Shown: positions 24,301 to 34,297 of the stretch, one piece after another
Layout: each line of letters begins with the position of its first letter
Numbering within the stretch: the stretch's first letter is position 1
Assembly: GCA_022575985.1 (NCBI GenBank)
Contig: JAKSXM010000040.1
Location: 17,378,001 to 17,442,000, forward strand
From: Anagrus nilaparvatae
Lineage: Eukaryota; Arthropoda; Insecta; Hymenoptera; Mymaridae
DNA: 64,000 nucleotides
Direction: 5' to 3'
Translations under genes and position numbers: made by a program
Notes under the pieces: generated by a model
The model's database searches: none
Told to the model about the DNA's origin: nothing
The model's input: the letters and a program-made list of their open reading frames with translations, nothing else

Positions 24301-25138
24301 AGAGCATAAAGCAGCTAAAAACTGGGCCGATCGAAACGAAGAAATGAAACATATAAGGCAGATAGCAAAGGATAACCAAAAAGAATCCACTGAACGTCAA
24401 GCTCAAAATTATGATCTAAGAAGATCCTCTCACAACTTCAAGGTCGGAGACAGAGTTTGGATTAAAAATTTAGTACTATCAGATAAATCAGAAAATATTG
24501 CAGGGGGCTTAGCTCCGAAAAATAGAGGCGAATTTATTATCACAAAACAGGTAACAGAAAACCTTTTCGAAGTCTCAGATAAAGAGGGAAAATTAATAGA
24601 AGGCACTTATCACGCAAAGGACCTAAAACACATAGAAGAAAAATTCAATATCTCTATAGAAGAACCTGTAATGGAAAAAGAAAAACAAACAAGTCAAATA
24701 CAAGATTTAACTAAAACGGCACCACCAAAGAATGCTACACATGTACGCAAACCAGGGAGACCACAAAACTTGAAAAGAGGAAAAATCAGGAAAACAGCCC
24801 TAGCTCCGAAACAACCTGGAAACCAAGAAAGCTTTGATAATGCCACGAAAATTACAGACCAGAATAGAAATGAATACAAACCATATCATATATATCAGAC
24901 AAGAAGCAAAAGATCTAATGAGGTCAACAAGAGACCCGAAGACACAAGAAAAGTGGCCGACAAGATGCCTGAAGACAAAACAGAAGAGACAGCTAAAAGG
25001 CCGCGCGGCAGACCGCGTAAGCATCCGATGGGGGTAGGGGGTAAGCCTCATACAACCAGCTTCGTAAATAGCGCTTATATAGGGTCGGAATTTATCGCGC
25101 ACGTCTTTAGGAACTGTGACCAAAATCGCAATTCATAA
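21398..25138 (+). pseudogene. pol: Ty3/gypsy pol: protease, RT, RNase H, integrase; three TAA stops
   Basis: One reading frame broken by TAA at 21998-22000, 22214-22216 and 23135-23137. Order of domains: retropepsin with active site CSLLDSGSARTIMG and ILGADF; reverse transcriptase with RMCIDYRKLNRV, STLDLSMAYHQV, RMPFGLKGAPATF and catalytic AYIDDIIIAT; RNase H with ETDASNTGLGAVLLQ and TDHEALKWL; integrase with the HHCC finger (H..H..C..C in about 23620-23750) and the D,D,E triad (ASDCMG, IFDNGTEY, SDPVERLNR); then a basic C-terminal tail containing RKPGRPQN and PRGRPRKHP, which resemble AT-hooks. Domain order (IN after RT-RH) is that of Ty3/gypsy. The first in-frame codon is TTG, so synthesis was probably by gag-pol frameshift near 21300-21400 rather than by a new start. 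The three domains retain all catalytic residues that I can check. Confidence 0.92.
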
Positions 25139-25208
25139 ATATTGTAGAAATGTATATATTATATTGTAAATAAAACTATTAGGTATAAGTAAGAAAATAA
25201 TTATAAGT
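25139..25208 (+). other. Short pol-ORF3 spacer before the SINE
   Basis: AT-rich spacer of the gypsy element between the pol stop and the SINE target site. Confidence 0.4.
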
Positions 25209-25865
25209 AAATATCAGAAACTAACCGGCTCGGTAGCACAGAGGTAACGCGCTCGCTTTGTAATATTGCAAAATATTATGAAGTGGGTTCGCATACAGAG
25301 CAGTGACAACTTTTTTTTCTGGAAATGAATATTTAATAAAATTAAATATTTATTTTAAGAAGGGAGAGTAGAGCTAGCTGCCGAGTCGCAGGGGGCAAGA
25401 TGAAATGGAAAGTGCCATTTACTTGCCTCCGTATGTCATGCATAGAGGGCGTTTTTCTAAGGTTTTTCGCGCCTCTTTTAAAGCATAGAGTTGTAGAAAT
25501 GCAACTCTGTGTTTTAAAGACGGAATTGTCAGCATGGCTCCTACAAAAAGTCGGACCTTAGACCGCAATTGGCCTCCCAAACCCTAAAAATCCCTCAATC
25601 CCTTCATCAATCCTTTAATTCACCTTCTAATCCTGCAGTTTCACTGACAATTTATCCACATGCTTCCAGAACCTAGAGTTATTTTCCAATAAAGGAAAAA
25701 GCGGTATATATCTCTATGTATATATCGACTTCCGAGGAAATAAAAGCAAAATATGCGGTTCGGTAGCTGCTTGTGTTAATTGTTGGTGACCTCCGACATA
25801 ACGTAAGGTTCAAGAGGTTAAACATAAAGCACATACATACATACATACATAAATATCAGAAACTA
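25208..25865 (+). mobile_element. tRNA-derived SINE with perfect 16-bp target-site duplication
   Basis: TAAATATCAGAAACTA occurs at 25208-25223 and again at 25850-25865, so the insert is 25224-25849 (626 bp). Its head looks tRNA-derived: an A-box-like TAGCACAGAGG at about 25232 and a B-box-like GGGTTCGCATAC at about 25284, spaced as in a pol III internal promoter, though the anticodon arm is not tRNA-like. It ends in a (CATA)n tail (25829-25850), as many arthropod SINEs do. The body contains a stem-loop (25476-25493 / 25502-25519). It sits between pol and ORF3 of the gypsy element and must be younger than that element. It needs a LINE partner in trans; none with a matching tail is visible here. 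Confidence 0.8.
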
Positions 25866-25900
25866 GTCGAAAAGTAAAAATAAGGAAAGGAAAATTTTCT

Positions 25901-26793
25901 GTGTTGCAGACAATAATGACACAAGAAAGTCAACACGCATGGCGTATCCAAGTAGAAAAAAGCTGGGGTGATAATTTCCAGTACGAAGTGGGAACAAGGC
26001 AACAGAAAAATGAAGAGGGAAAATGGTGCGTCATGGTGATGTTGACCGTAAAACCAAGCTCAATAGCAAAACATCATCCACAGTAGTTATCGACGAAGTA
26101 GCAGAAGGAGAAACTTCCACCACTGCTGGAAAAGGCGAATCAACAGCAGACACTCAGCTATGTAGCCAACAACCAGCAATATTGAAACTGTCACCTGAAC
26201 TAAGATCTCAGATACACCCGGCAAGGCTACCAAAAGAATTTATTTTCACCGTTTTGCAAGGAAAAAACGGCCAAGAATCAAGGTTAATGAGGGTCGAGTC
26301 AAGAATCCTCACACCAGAGGAGTACCCTCCTGCTATAGAAGCTAATAAGCCATTAAGACGCCCTAGAGGCATTCAAGAAACAACTACTACTACAGCCAGT
26401 CGGAGTGCAGCTGAAGAAAATGAAAATATCAGGCAAATTAAAGAAGAAGAAAAAATAAGGAAGGATTGGGAAGCACAAATCTGGCAAAAGTACGGAGAGG
26501 TATATGACCAGCTCAGAGCCAAGTTGCGGCGCGCTAACGAAATAGATACTGAAATTGATCAATGGCGCAAGAAAAAGGCAAGAATTTCAAGAACAACAGG
26601 TCCGGATCGTATGGAAAAAAATAAAATTAACAGAAACCACATCCGCCCACTAATGGTAGGAAAGTATAATCTGTACTTGAGTTACAACAAACTATATCAG
26701 GAGATACCACCTGTTGTTCGCGGTTTCCTAAGAATCCCGAAGATGATTGAACCACCGCTACCAGAAGTTAAGTCAACAAATTGTGCGATTTAG
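25901..26793 (+). pseudogene. Gypsy third ORF in env position, unknown function, frameshifted
   Basis: Two overlapping frames, 25901-26086 and 26023-26793, join if a frameshift near 26050-26085 is allowed, giving a protein of about 290 residues. The first part (QESQHAWRIQVEKSWGDNFQ.. GKWCVMVMLTVKP) could be a compact beta-type domain. The second part is hydrophilic with a central charged, coiled-coil-like stretch (EENENIRQIKEEEKIRKDW) and a basic region (RRANEIDTEIDQWRKKKARI). I see no signal peptide, no transmembrane segment and no cleavage site, so it does not look like an envelope protein although it occupies the env position. It lies right before the polypurine tract, in the element's coding strand. 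Not recognised; it could be an accessory RNA- or DNA-binding protein, which is speculation. Confidence 0.65.
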
Positions 26794-26812
26794 TCTCAGA
26801 CTAAATACGCAC

Positions 26813-26824
26813 AAGGGGGTGGAG
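26813..26824 (+). promoter_or_regulatory. Polypurine tract of the gypsy element
   Basis: AAGGGGGTGGAG immediately precedes TGTAACG, the start of the 3' LTR. This is the expected primer site for plus-strand DNA synthesis. Confidence 0.75.
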
Positions 26825-27931
26825 TGTAACGTAAGTTTTCAGGCCAAAAACTTACGTTATGCTAAAATTTCAAATTAGAAAAAGATAAAAGAGGATAGAA
26901 AGTAGAAGGACTGCGCGCGCAAAAAAACCGCGTATCAGCGACCAAGGGACGCCGGTTCGTCTTCCTTCTTGCTTCTAAGCTTGACCATGTCGGTCACATA
27001 AAATCAGAAAAGAGTTATTTTTTTATTTTGTTTTTTTATGTGCTCTGCACACAGTTTCTTAGTTAATTAATTTCAAGTTAAATAAACAGTAATTAAAATA
27101 AATTTATTATTTTTGTATGAACGATTACTTAGATTATTGAATTAATATTTATAGTTATATAAATCAGTTAAAATACTGTGAAGTGATCGCCCGCCATATT
27201 ACTGCTAATAAGCATCTTAATTGTTAAAATACTTCAAGGCCAGTAAGGGACCACGCTTTCCAGCAAAATTATTATCATCGTGATAAATTATTAAAATAAT
27301 TTTATAAGCTAGCTAGCTATTAGTCGCTAAATTAAAAAAGTGCTGAATTTTATAAGTGTGAACGTGTGGGTGAGATTTTATTATTAATAATTAATGATAT
27401 CATTTATATGTGCACATAATTTTTACGTTCGAGCGCGGGCATAAATATATATGCGAGGTGAGTTCATTTCATTTTAATTTTTATAAGGTTTTATTTAATA
27501 TTTTCAAATGCCCGTAAATATAGTCATGCCGTCGCTCGAACGTCTTTCGTTGCTACTTGCAAATACATGGCTTTTATGCCACGCGGTTTATCTATAATTA
27601 GTTATAAGTTTGTAAATTTCTTTTATAATCTTTCATTTTTTATTAATTAAATTGTTACGTTTACTTTATATAAATTTTATTATTGACTTCGATTACCTCC
27701 CCCCTTTTCCTGTTTTGATATTATTTTATAGAAAAGGAAGCAGAGAAATTTAAACAGGTAAGGGAGCCAGAAAGTGATATTATATAAAATTATGAATTTA
27801 AATAGTTAAATTTAAAATATAGGTCAACGGTAACACATTGGCGAAAAGCCTTATAAATGTAAAGTTTAAGTTTGAATATTCCAGTAAAATCATTTTAAAA
27901 TATTATCTTTTAATAGAAAATTACCGTTACA
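26825..27931 (+). repeat. Putative 3' LTR of the Ty3/gypsy element
   Basis: Starts TGTAACG right after the polypurine tract. A perfect 13-bp inverted repeat (26827-26839 / 26847-26859) follows at once. A GC-rich patch (GCGCGC at about 26915) and the CGCCATATTACTGCT block at 27192 match features of the 5' LTR. The end is uncertain: TTACCGTTACA ending at 27931 would pair with the TGTAACG start as terminal inverted repeat; an alternative is ACGGTAACA near 27835. Identity to the 5' LTR is strikingly low. Confidence 0.55.
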
Positions 27932-30365
27932 AATTAATTATTATATATCATCAAAATATTACTCTAATAATAATTTAAATTTTATTCTTATCTTTATTAT
28001 AAGTATTTTTACCTTGTGCAATTATAGAACATTCATATCTAGACTTCATTCACTGATTACATACTTTATATCTAATGCCTTGTTATAAAAATTAAAAGAC
28101 TCATGCAATATATACTACCTCCATTCATACTTATTTTTTTAAAAAAATTCATTTAAAACATTTTTTTGAGACCGATGGATGTCATTTAACTGATGGTATA
28201 ACTAATCTTTCCTTAATTGTTTAAATTCTATTAACTTATAACTAAACATCAAATTCTTTTTTTTTCTTTTTTTTTTATTTATTTTTTATAAATACTACTT
28301 GGTTTTCTATATTTTTATTCTAAGTTATAAAACATTCATTAAATAATCTTATTTTATGTTACGTTAAATATAAAGCACAATGACATGATGTTGATTATTT
28401 AAATATTTTGTATATATTTTGATAAATGCTCATTTTTTCGCATCTTGATATGTCTAGTCAAATTCAGTATTTTAGTTGCTCTATAATTTGGTGTTCTTGG
28501 GTGCTGTGTGCTGAAATGAGCTTTTGTTTTTCTTGTTACGAAATTACTTTTAGAAATTAATAAAATAATATAACTTAAATTTTATAAGACATACATTAAG
28601 AAACTTTTCGTAAATTATGCTGTGAATTCCTAATATTTCGATTAAATACCTTAACATTTTATGGTTATATGTCTTGAATAAATAATGATTATTAATTTTC
28701 TTATTATTCTGCTGTATTTGATAATATTATTATTTAGTTTTCTTATCTTAATCAAAACTGGCAATTGTTTAGATTTAAAAAAAAATTTGAAATTGTAATT
28801 AAATTAAATTTTATGTTCAACCTGTTTATAAAAAATCATTTCATTTTTTTTGTATCAATTGTTAAAACGCAATTTCCATTAGCATTTAGTACTGAATGCT
28901 TAGGGCAGAGTTTTACAAACGGTGAATTAAGTATCTCTGGAGCTAAGAAGATGACCTTTGATTTCTGTCTGAAGAGCCCTTAACAAATATTGGTATTAAA
29001 TTATTCTGGCTGTCATCAGCAATTTCATCAGATCCAGTAGATCCATAACAATAATTAATGTTTTCGAAAATGCTTAAGCATATTATACAGAGTAAGATAA
29101 AATTAATTTAATCAACAATGGAATGAAAACGTTGCAACATCTTGATTAAAAAAAACATCAGTCTGAGGTATACTGAAAATAAAAATTATTAGATATATTA
29201 TGCGTAATACAATAGTTCATATAATAATCCAGTCAAATCACTGTTTTCGTTTTATAAACTATGAAACCAAAGTGGGCCACAAGCAGATGTGGTCTACAGT
29301 AAGTTTTGTGGATCACTGATTACGAAAATCGGGGTATATTCTATGAAAAATTGTGCATGAACATGAAAGAATAATATCATACTAAAGACATTACCGGCAA
29401 ATAATAATCTTCTAGTGTAGAATATACAAATCTAGCGGATCTGAGTATTTCAGTTTAATTGAAGAACACCAATATACCTATCAAGTTAAAGATTATTATC
29501 AATAACATTACCTAGCATAATTCTATTAGATTTCTGGTACGTGGTCAAAAACCAATAATTAATTTGAATAAAAAACTCACCTATGAAGACGAAATTCAAA
29601 GTTCAAATATATATAGAACACAGTTAACATCCATGTGCATAACAGTTTTTAAAATGTAACTTTTAATAAAATTTTTACTATGAATATAGTAATCAGGCTT
29701 GCTAAAAATCTGGATTAATACTATTAAATTGCTGATACATTTTAACATCAGTACTCAATGAAGTTTTTCATCCAGGTATTTGACATGAAAAAATATTGAT
29801 TACCCTACATAAAACCATTTAAGTTACTTATTGTTTGATTGTATAAGATACTAAATCTGAAAACTTTAAAATTTATTTGTTATAAAAGACACAAGGATAT
29901 ATATAATAAAAAATATCACCTGCAGAAAACTTTAAATTAACATGAAAATAGTATAAGAATCTGTAATGTAGGTCATTTTAAAATACTTTCAACCAGTTAA
30001 ATCTGTAAATTTAAACAAAAACTAAATGAAATAATTAAATAATGTTGATAATAATTAACAAGATTGAATATATAAGATGAAAATCTGGATCACTAGCAAT
30101 AATAAACAAAATTCTATACGGGGAGTTCTTAAACCTGTGGTAAAGTATATCTATATATATTAAAAAACAATAAGCCAACAGGAACGCTTAATTTTAACGT
30201 ATTTATAATCGGTTGGTAATTAGAAAAAAAGTAGATACGTCGGTAATAAAGCGAACGATAATTGCAGAACACATTATCGGCTGATTGATGGAAACAAAAA
30301 AAGTAAATTGGCAGTCCTGGCAGTCCTTAATTATTACGGAGTTTGATATTTACAATCAGTAAAAG
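27932..30365. other. AT-rich gene-free stretch
   Basis: No gene, structural RNA or clear repeat. A short open frame at 28765-28983 is hydrophobic and low-complexity and has no recognisable features. Confidence 0.4.
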
Positions 30366-30452
30366 TTTTTGGAGTCCAATAAAATATTATTTATAATCTG
30401 ATGCAATATTTATGCATCTGATTATAAGTAATATTTTATTGGACTCCAAAAA
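30366..30452. repeat. Near-perfect 40-bp hairpin
   Basis: Arms 30366-30405 and 30413-30452 are complementary with two mismatches around the loop ATATTTA. The arm begins TTTTTGGAGTCCAATAAAAT. It may be a small foldback/MITE; no target duplication was identified. Confidence 0.75.
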
Positions 30453-31852
30453 ACCAAAAAAGATTATTAATATTACTGCGTTTTATAATAATTTATTATG
30501 TAAAATAGCTGGCAATATTATTATTTAAAGTACGCATGTAAAAATTTAAGTATCGTGAAAAAAATATCTGCGTAGGTTTATAATTTTAAATATTTAAGTA
30601 GGTAATATCAAAAAGCTATTATTTTTAATTAAGTATTTAAAAAATAAGTCATAGATTTTTTAAAGTTATTTATCATCTATCATAGGTTAAACATTGGCAT
30701 GACTTCAGGGTCTATTGCTTCGGCTTGGAGAAGAGTTGAGATCCCTTATTACCTAGTGGTATTGAAAGATGCAGAAAAATTTATAGTATTTTTAGATAAG
30801 TATTTTCTATTATTATTTGTCATAATAGGACTTTTACTTTGTGATTTTTTTTTTTATTTTTAGGTTGTATCACCTATGAATTATCTCTATGGCTGTATTT
30901 ATAAAAATTTAGATACAATATTTTTGAATATAAATATTTAAATTTAGATACTTTTGGAGCCTGTATGCTCTAAATTGAGCTTTAAGTGGCAACCCTAAAG
31001 TTTTATTAATATTATTGAATTTAAATTGTAAAATATTTTATTTTTGTTATTTTTAATAGAGTATTACAAATTATTATCAATCAAAAAGAAGGAGCTTACA
31101 AGGAATTGTATTGATATATTAATAAATAAATTTAAAAAAAACTCTTAGATAAACTTGATAAATTTTATCTATCATTGATTTTTTCTTATTTAGAAGGTCC
31201 ATTAGGGTGTTATATTAATTGTTGAAAGCTTATTTAAATAAGTTATTAAATTATTTTCCTTTAAAATTTTTTTTACATTTATAGATTTATTAAATTATTA
31301 CAATTTATTCAATTAAATTAAAAATTTTTTGTATATTAAAAAGCAAACTAAAAACTAAAATATTATTTTATTTAAAAGAATTAAAATTGATTTCAATAGG
31401 TTAGTAATGTCGAATAATGATCCTTTTTTAATTTAATCTTAATTATTATTATTTTGATTATTTATTGATGCTTCTAATCTTCTGTTTCAAAGTATAACAA
31501 ATAATTTTTTAGATAATACTGCAAACTTTAGAACGCTCTGCAAAAGATACCTATTTATTTATTTTAAATTTATTATAAAATCGAATGATTTGAATGTATT
31601 TTATAATGGATATATCGAACACATAAAACAAAAATCGATTGGCCAGAAGACTGTCGTCAAAAAGATGCAGATTTCCGTTTTATAATCATACGTACATGTA
31701 CTTGAATTGTTTTTAGATATTTTTTATCATTATTTCTTTTTTTTTCCAAATTTATTCATTCTTTCTTGAATTTATTTTTATTTAAGAAAAATTATATTTT
31801 GTTGGTTTTTTTGAAATATTGGCCTGTAAAAAAAATATCTTTGAAATTTATT

Positions 31853-33935
31853 ATGGCAGACGACGATATCATGCAAAATATGGTAATTTTTAAGCCACAT
31901 ATGGAATATTTACTAGAAGAGTACTTGGGAATGTACTGCTGTCTAGAAATGACAAATTTCAATTCATACTGTGCTAAAGATATCTTTCGAAAAAGGGATC
32001 AATATCGCAATAGATATCCTGATTATCGAGTATTTTTAAGGTTACACGAACGTATGCAAAGAACTGGTAATTTGTTGCCTAATCACGAAAATAGTGGTCG
32101 ATATGAATTGATTCACCACGAACTTAAAGATTTAGTGTTGGCTGCTTATCGTGATGAAGAAAACTTCAAAAACTTAAGTACCAGGGTATGTGCTGTTAGC
32201 TTAGGAACTTACCGTACAATGGTCTACAGAATATTAATGAAAAATGGGTTTCACCCATATCATTACCAAAAAGTCCAAGCATTAAATGGACCTAATAATC
32301 ACCTAAATCGACTTGTTTTTAGTATAGAGTTATTGGAAGAAATAATGAGCGGTAGAATTCAAGTACAATGGCTTTTTTTTACTGATGAGTGTGCAGTTAC
32401 TCCGAATGGGATTTTTAACAGCAGGAACCATGTAGCTTGGACTGATCAGAATCTCAGGTGAAAAAAATTATTAAATATTAAAAAAATAATTATTTTTTCA
32501 TTCTAGTTACTTCTAATTTTTTTTAATTTATTATTACTGCAAATTTTAATGTAATAAAGAAAATAATTTTTTTTTTTAGATTGATAAAAGAATCTAATTT
32601 CCAGCAGTTTGTGCGAAAACATGGTTTTTTGAAATTTTTAAACATACTCTCTTTTTACAGTATTCATACTCAAACTTTTATGAATTACTGTACTGTAAAG
32701 AGAGAGAAAGATGTCTTTTCATTAGTGTGTGAGTGTGTAATACATGCGCTAAAGGACCACGTTTTATGTACTTACCGCACCGGCTGCCCCGTGGCCACCG
32801 GGTTCGAGTTTCATGGCACGCACGCGCTTGCTCTCTCGCTGCTGAACTCTCAAACGTCAAACACCGTGCGTTACATAACATGATCATTCTTTTTATACAA
32901 AAAGTGCTCCTTTATTGCATTATTTATTTCGATTCTTTAAAATTAAATAAATATCATTTTCAAGTGGAATTCACAAAACATCTTTTTGTTTCTTAATTCA
33001 GTCTAATACTTTCCTTTAAAAAACCTTTTAAAACCCATTAACACCAGCATCAATGGTCCATTAATATTTGGGCAGCAGTTGTCAATGATAAAATAGTATG
33101 TATAAAATGAATTACAAAAATATTAAATAGAGGAGATAATCTTAAACATTTTTATTTTATATTTCTTTATTATATCTAAAATAAGTGATAAAATTTCTTA
33201 TGAAGTAAAATTATCTAAAATAACTAAACATAATTTTAGTGACATCAAATTTTCTCTATTCAATTTTATTTATAAAATAATAATTTTAAGTATTGAAAAT
33301 TAAGCTTCATTTTCCTACTACAAAAATTATCTAATGCTTTAATTTTAATGAAATATTTTAAAATATTTATAATCTATCATAAAAACTTATCTATCATTAG
33401 GTTGTTTCCTTCACTACAATTATACCTTAAACAGAATTAAAATTATTGTTAATTATTTTACCATGTATTGCAGATTGACCCATTTAAATTACCCCCAAGA
33501 TTGAATGGGCAAAACTATTTACATTTTCTTTAAAACGATTTAGATAATTTGATTGATAGAGAAGATTTACCCCCTCACATAAGAAATCAACTTGTATTTA
33601 TTCAAAATGGGGCACCTCTACATAACGCTGTGGAAGTCAGGGAATATTTAAATGCTAGATTTCCAGATCGATGGATTGGTAGGGCAAGCCCAGGTATTAC
33701 TTGGCCTGCAAGGAGCCCTGATCTAAATGTGAATGATTTTTTTCTATGGGGCCATGTGAAGAATATTGTTTATAGAGGTGACACCAGTGACCGAGCAGAA
33801 ACTTTGCAGCGAATAAATCAAGCATTTGCTGATATACCTATTGAAACAATAAGAAGAGCGACTCAAAGTTTTACAAGAAGACTAGAAATTTTTATTGCTA
33901 ATGATGGTAGACATTTCGAACATTTGCTACACTAA
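31853..33935 (+). pseudogene. Mariner-type transposase, split and degenerate
   Basis: Cut-and-paste DDE transposase of the element 30731-34290. The first segment (31853-32457) holds the N-terminal DNA-binding region and the first catalytic Asp in FFTDECAVTPNGIF. It ends at a CAG/GTGAAA donor-like site. A short segment at 33048-33095 (HQWSINIWAAVVNDKI) lies between AG and GTATGT. The last segment starts after TTGCAG at 33473 and runs to 33935 with FIQNGAPLHN and ARSPDLNVNDFFLWG. The second catalytic position, Asp in active relatives (QDGAP-like), is Asn here. A TAA interrupts the last segment near 33532. The phase of the first two segments does not join cleanly. The gene therefore probably had introns, or insertions, and is now dead. 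Confidence 0.75.
32665..32890. other. GC-rich insert in the transposase intron, tRNA B-box-like
   Basis: A patch of clearly higher G+C than its surroundings lies in the gap between the first two transposase segments. It contains CCGGGTTCGAGTTTC, which resembles a pol III B box, but no convincing A box or duplication was found. It might be a SINE fragment. Confidence 0.3.
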
Positions 33936-34297
33936 TAATTTAAGAAATCAATAAATACCAATTTTTTTTTAACTTATAATTTTCGGCTAATAATTAACAT
34001 GTTTTGTTACATTGATAGTTGTTTTCTATATTATTAAATGGGTATGCTTTATAAAAAAAATATGTGTCATTTTAATAAATAAATAATTTTTAATTTTCAT
34101 AATTGTATCTGGATTTTTATAAAAACAGCCATAGAGATAATTTATAGGTGATATAACCTGAAAATAAAAAAAAAAATCACAAAGTAAAAGTCCTATTGTG
34201 ACAAACAATAATAGAAAATACTCATCTAAAAATACTATAAATTTTTCTGCATCTTTCAATACCACTAAGTAATAAGGGATCTCAACTCTTATAATTC

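Larger units (their letters stand above)
30731..34290 (+). mobile_element. Mariner/IS630-type DNA transposon with 190-bp TIRs
   Basis: The left terminal repeat 30731-30920 and the inverted right repeat 34101-34290 agree at more than nine positions in ten. Both begin AAGAGTTGAGATCCCTTATT at the outer end. The 3.56-kb element encloses a DDE transposase remnant in plus orientation. I could not recognise the TA duplication expected for this superfamily at the immediate borders. The right border abuts the Helitron reading frame at 34298, which suggests insertion in, or rearrangement with, that element. Confidence 0.8.

Noticed and set aside
25224..25300. Functional tRNA gene
   Set aside because: A- and B-box-like sequences are present, but the anticodon and acceptor stems do not pair. 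The segment is the head of a 626-bp insertion with a target duplication, so it is annotated as a SINE.
25901..26793. Envelope protein of the gypsy element
   Set aside because: No leader, cleavage site or membrane anchor; described instead as an unknown ORF3.
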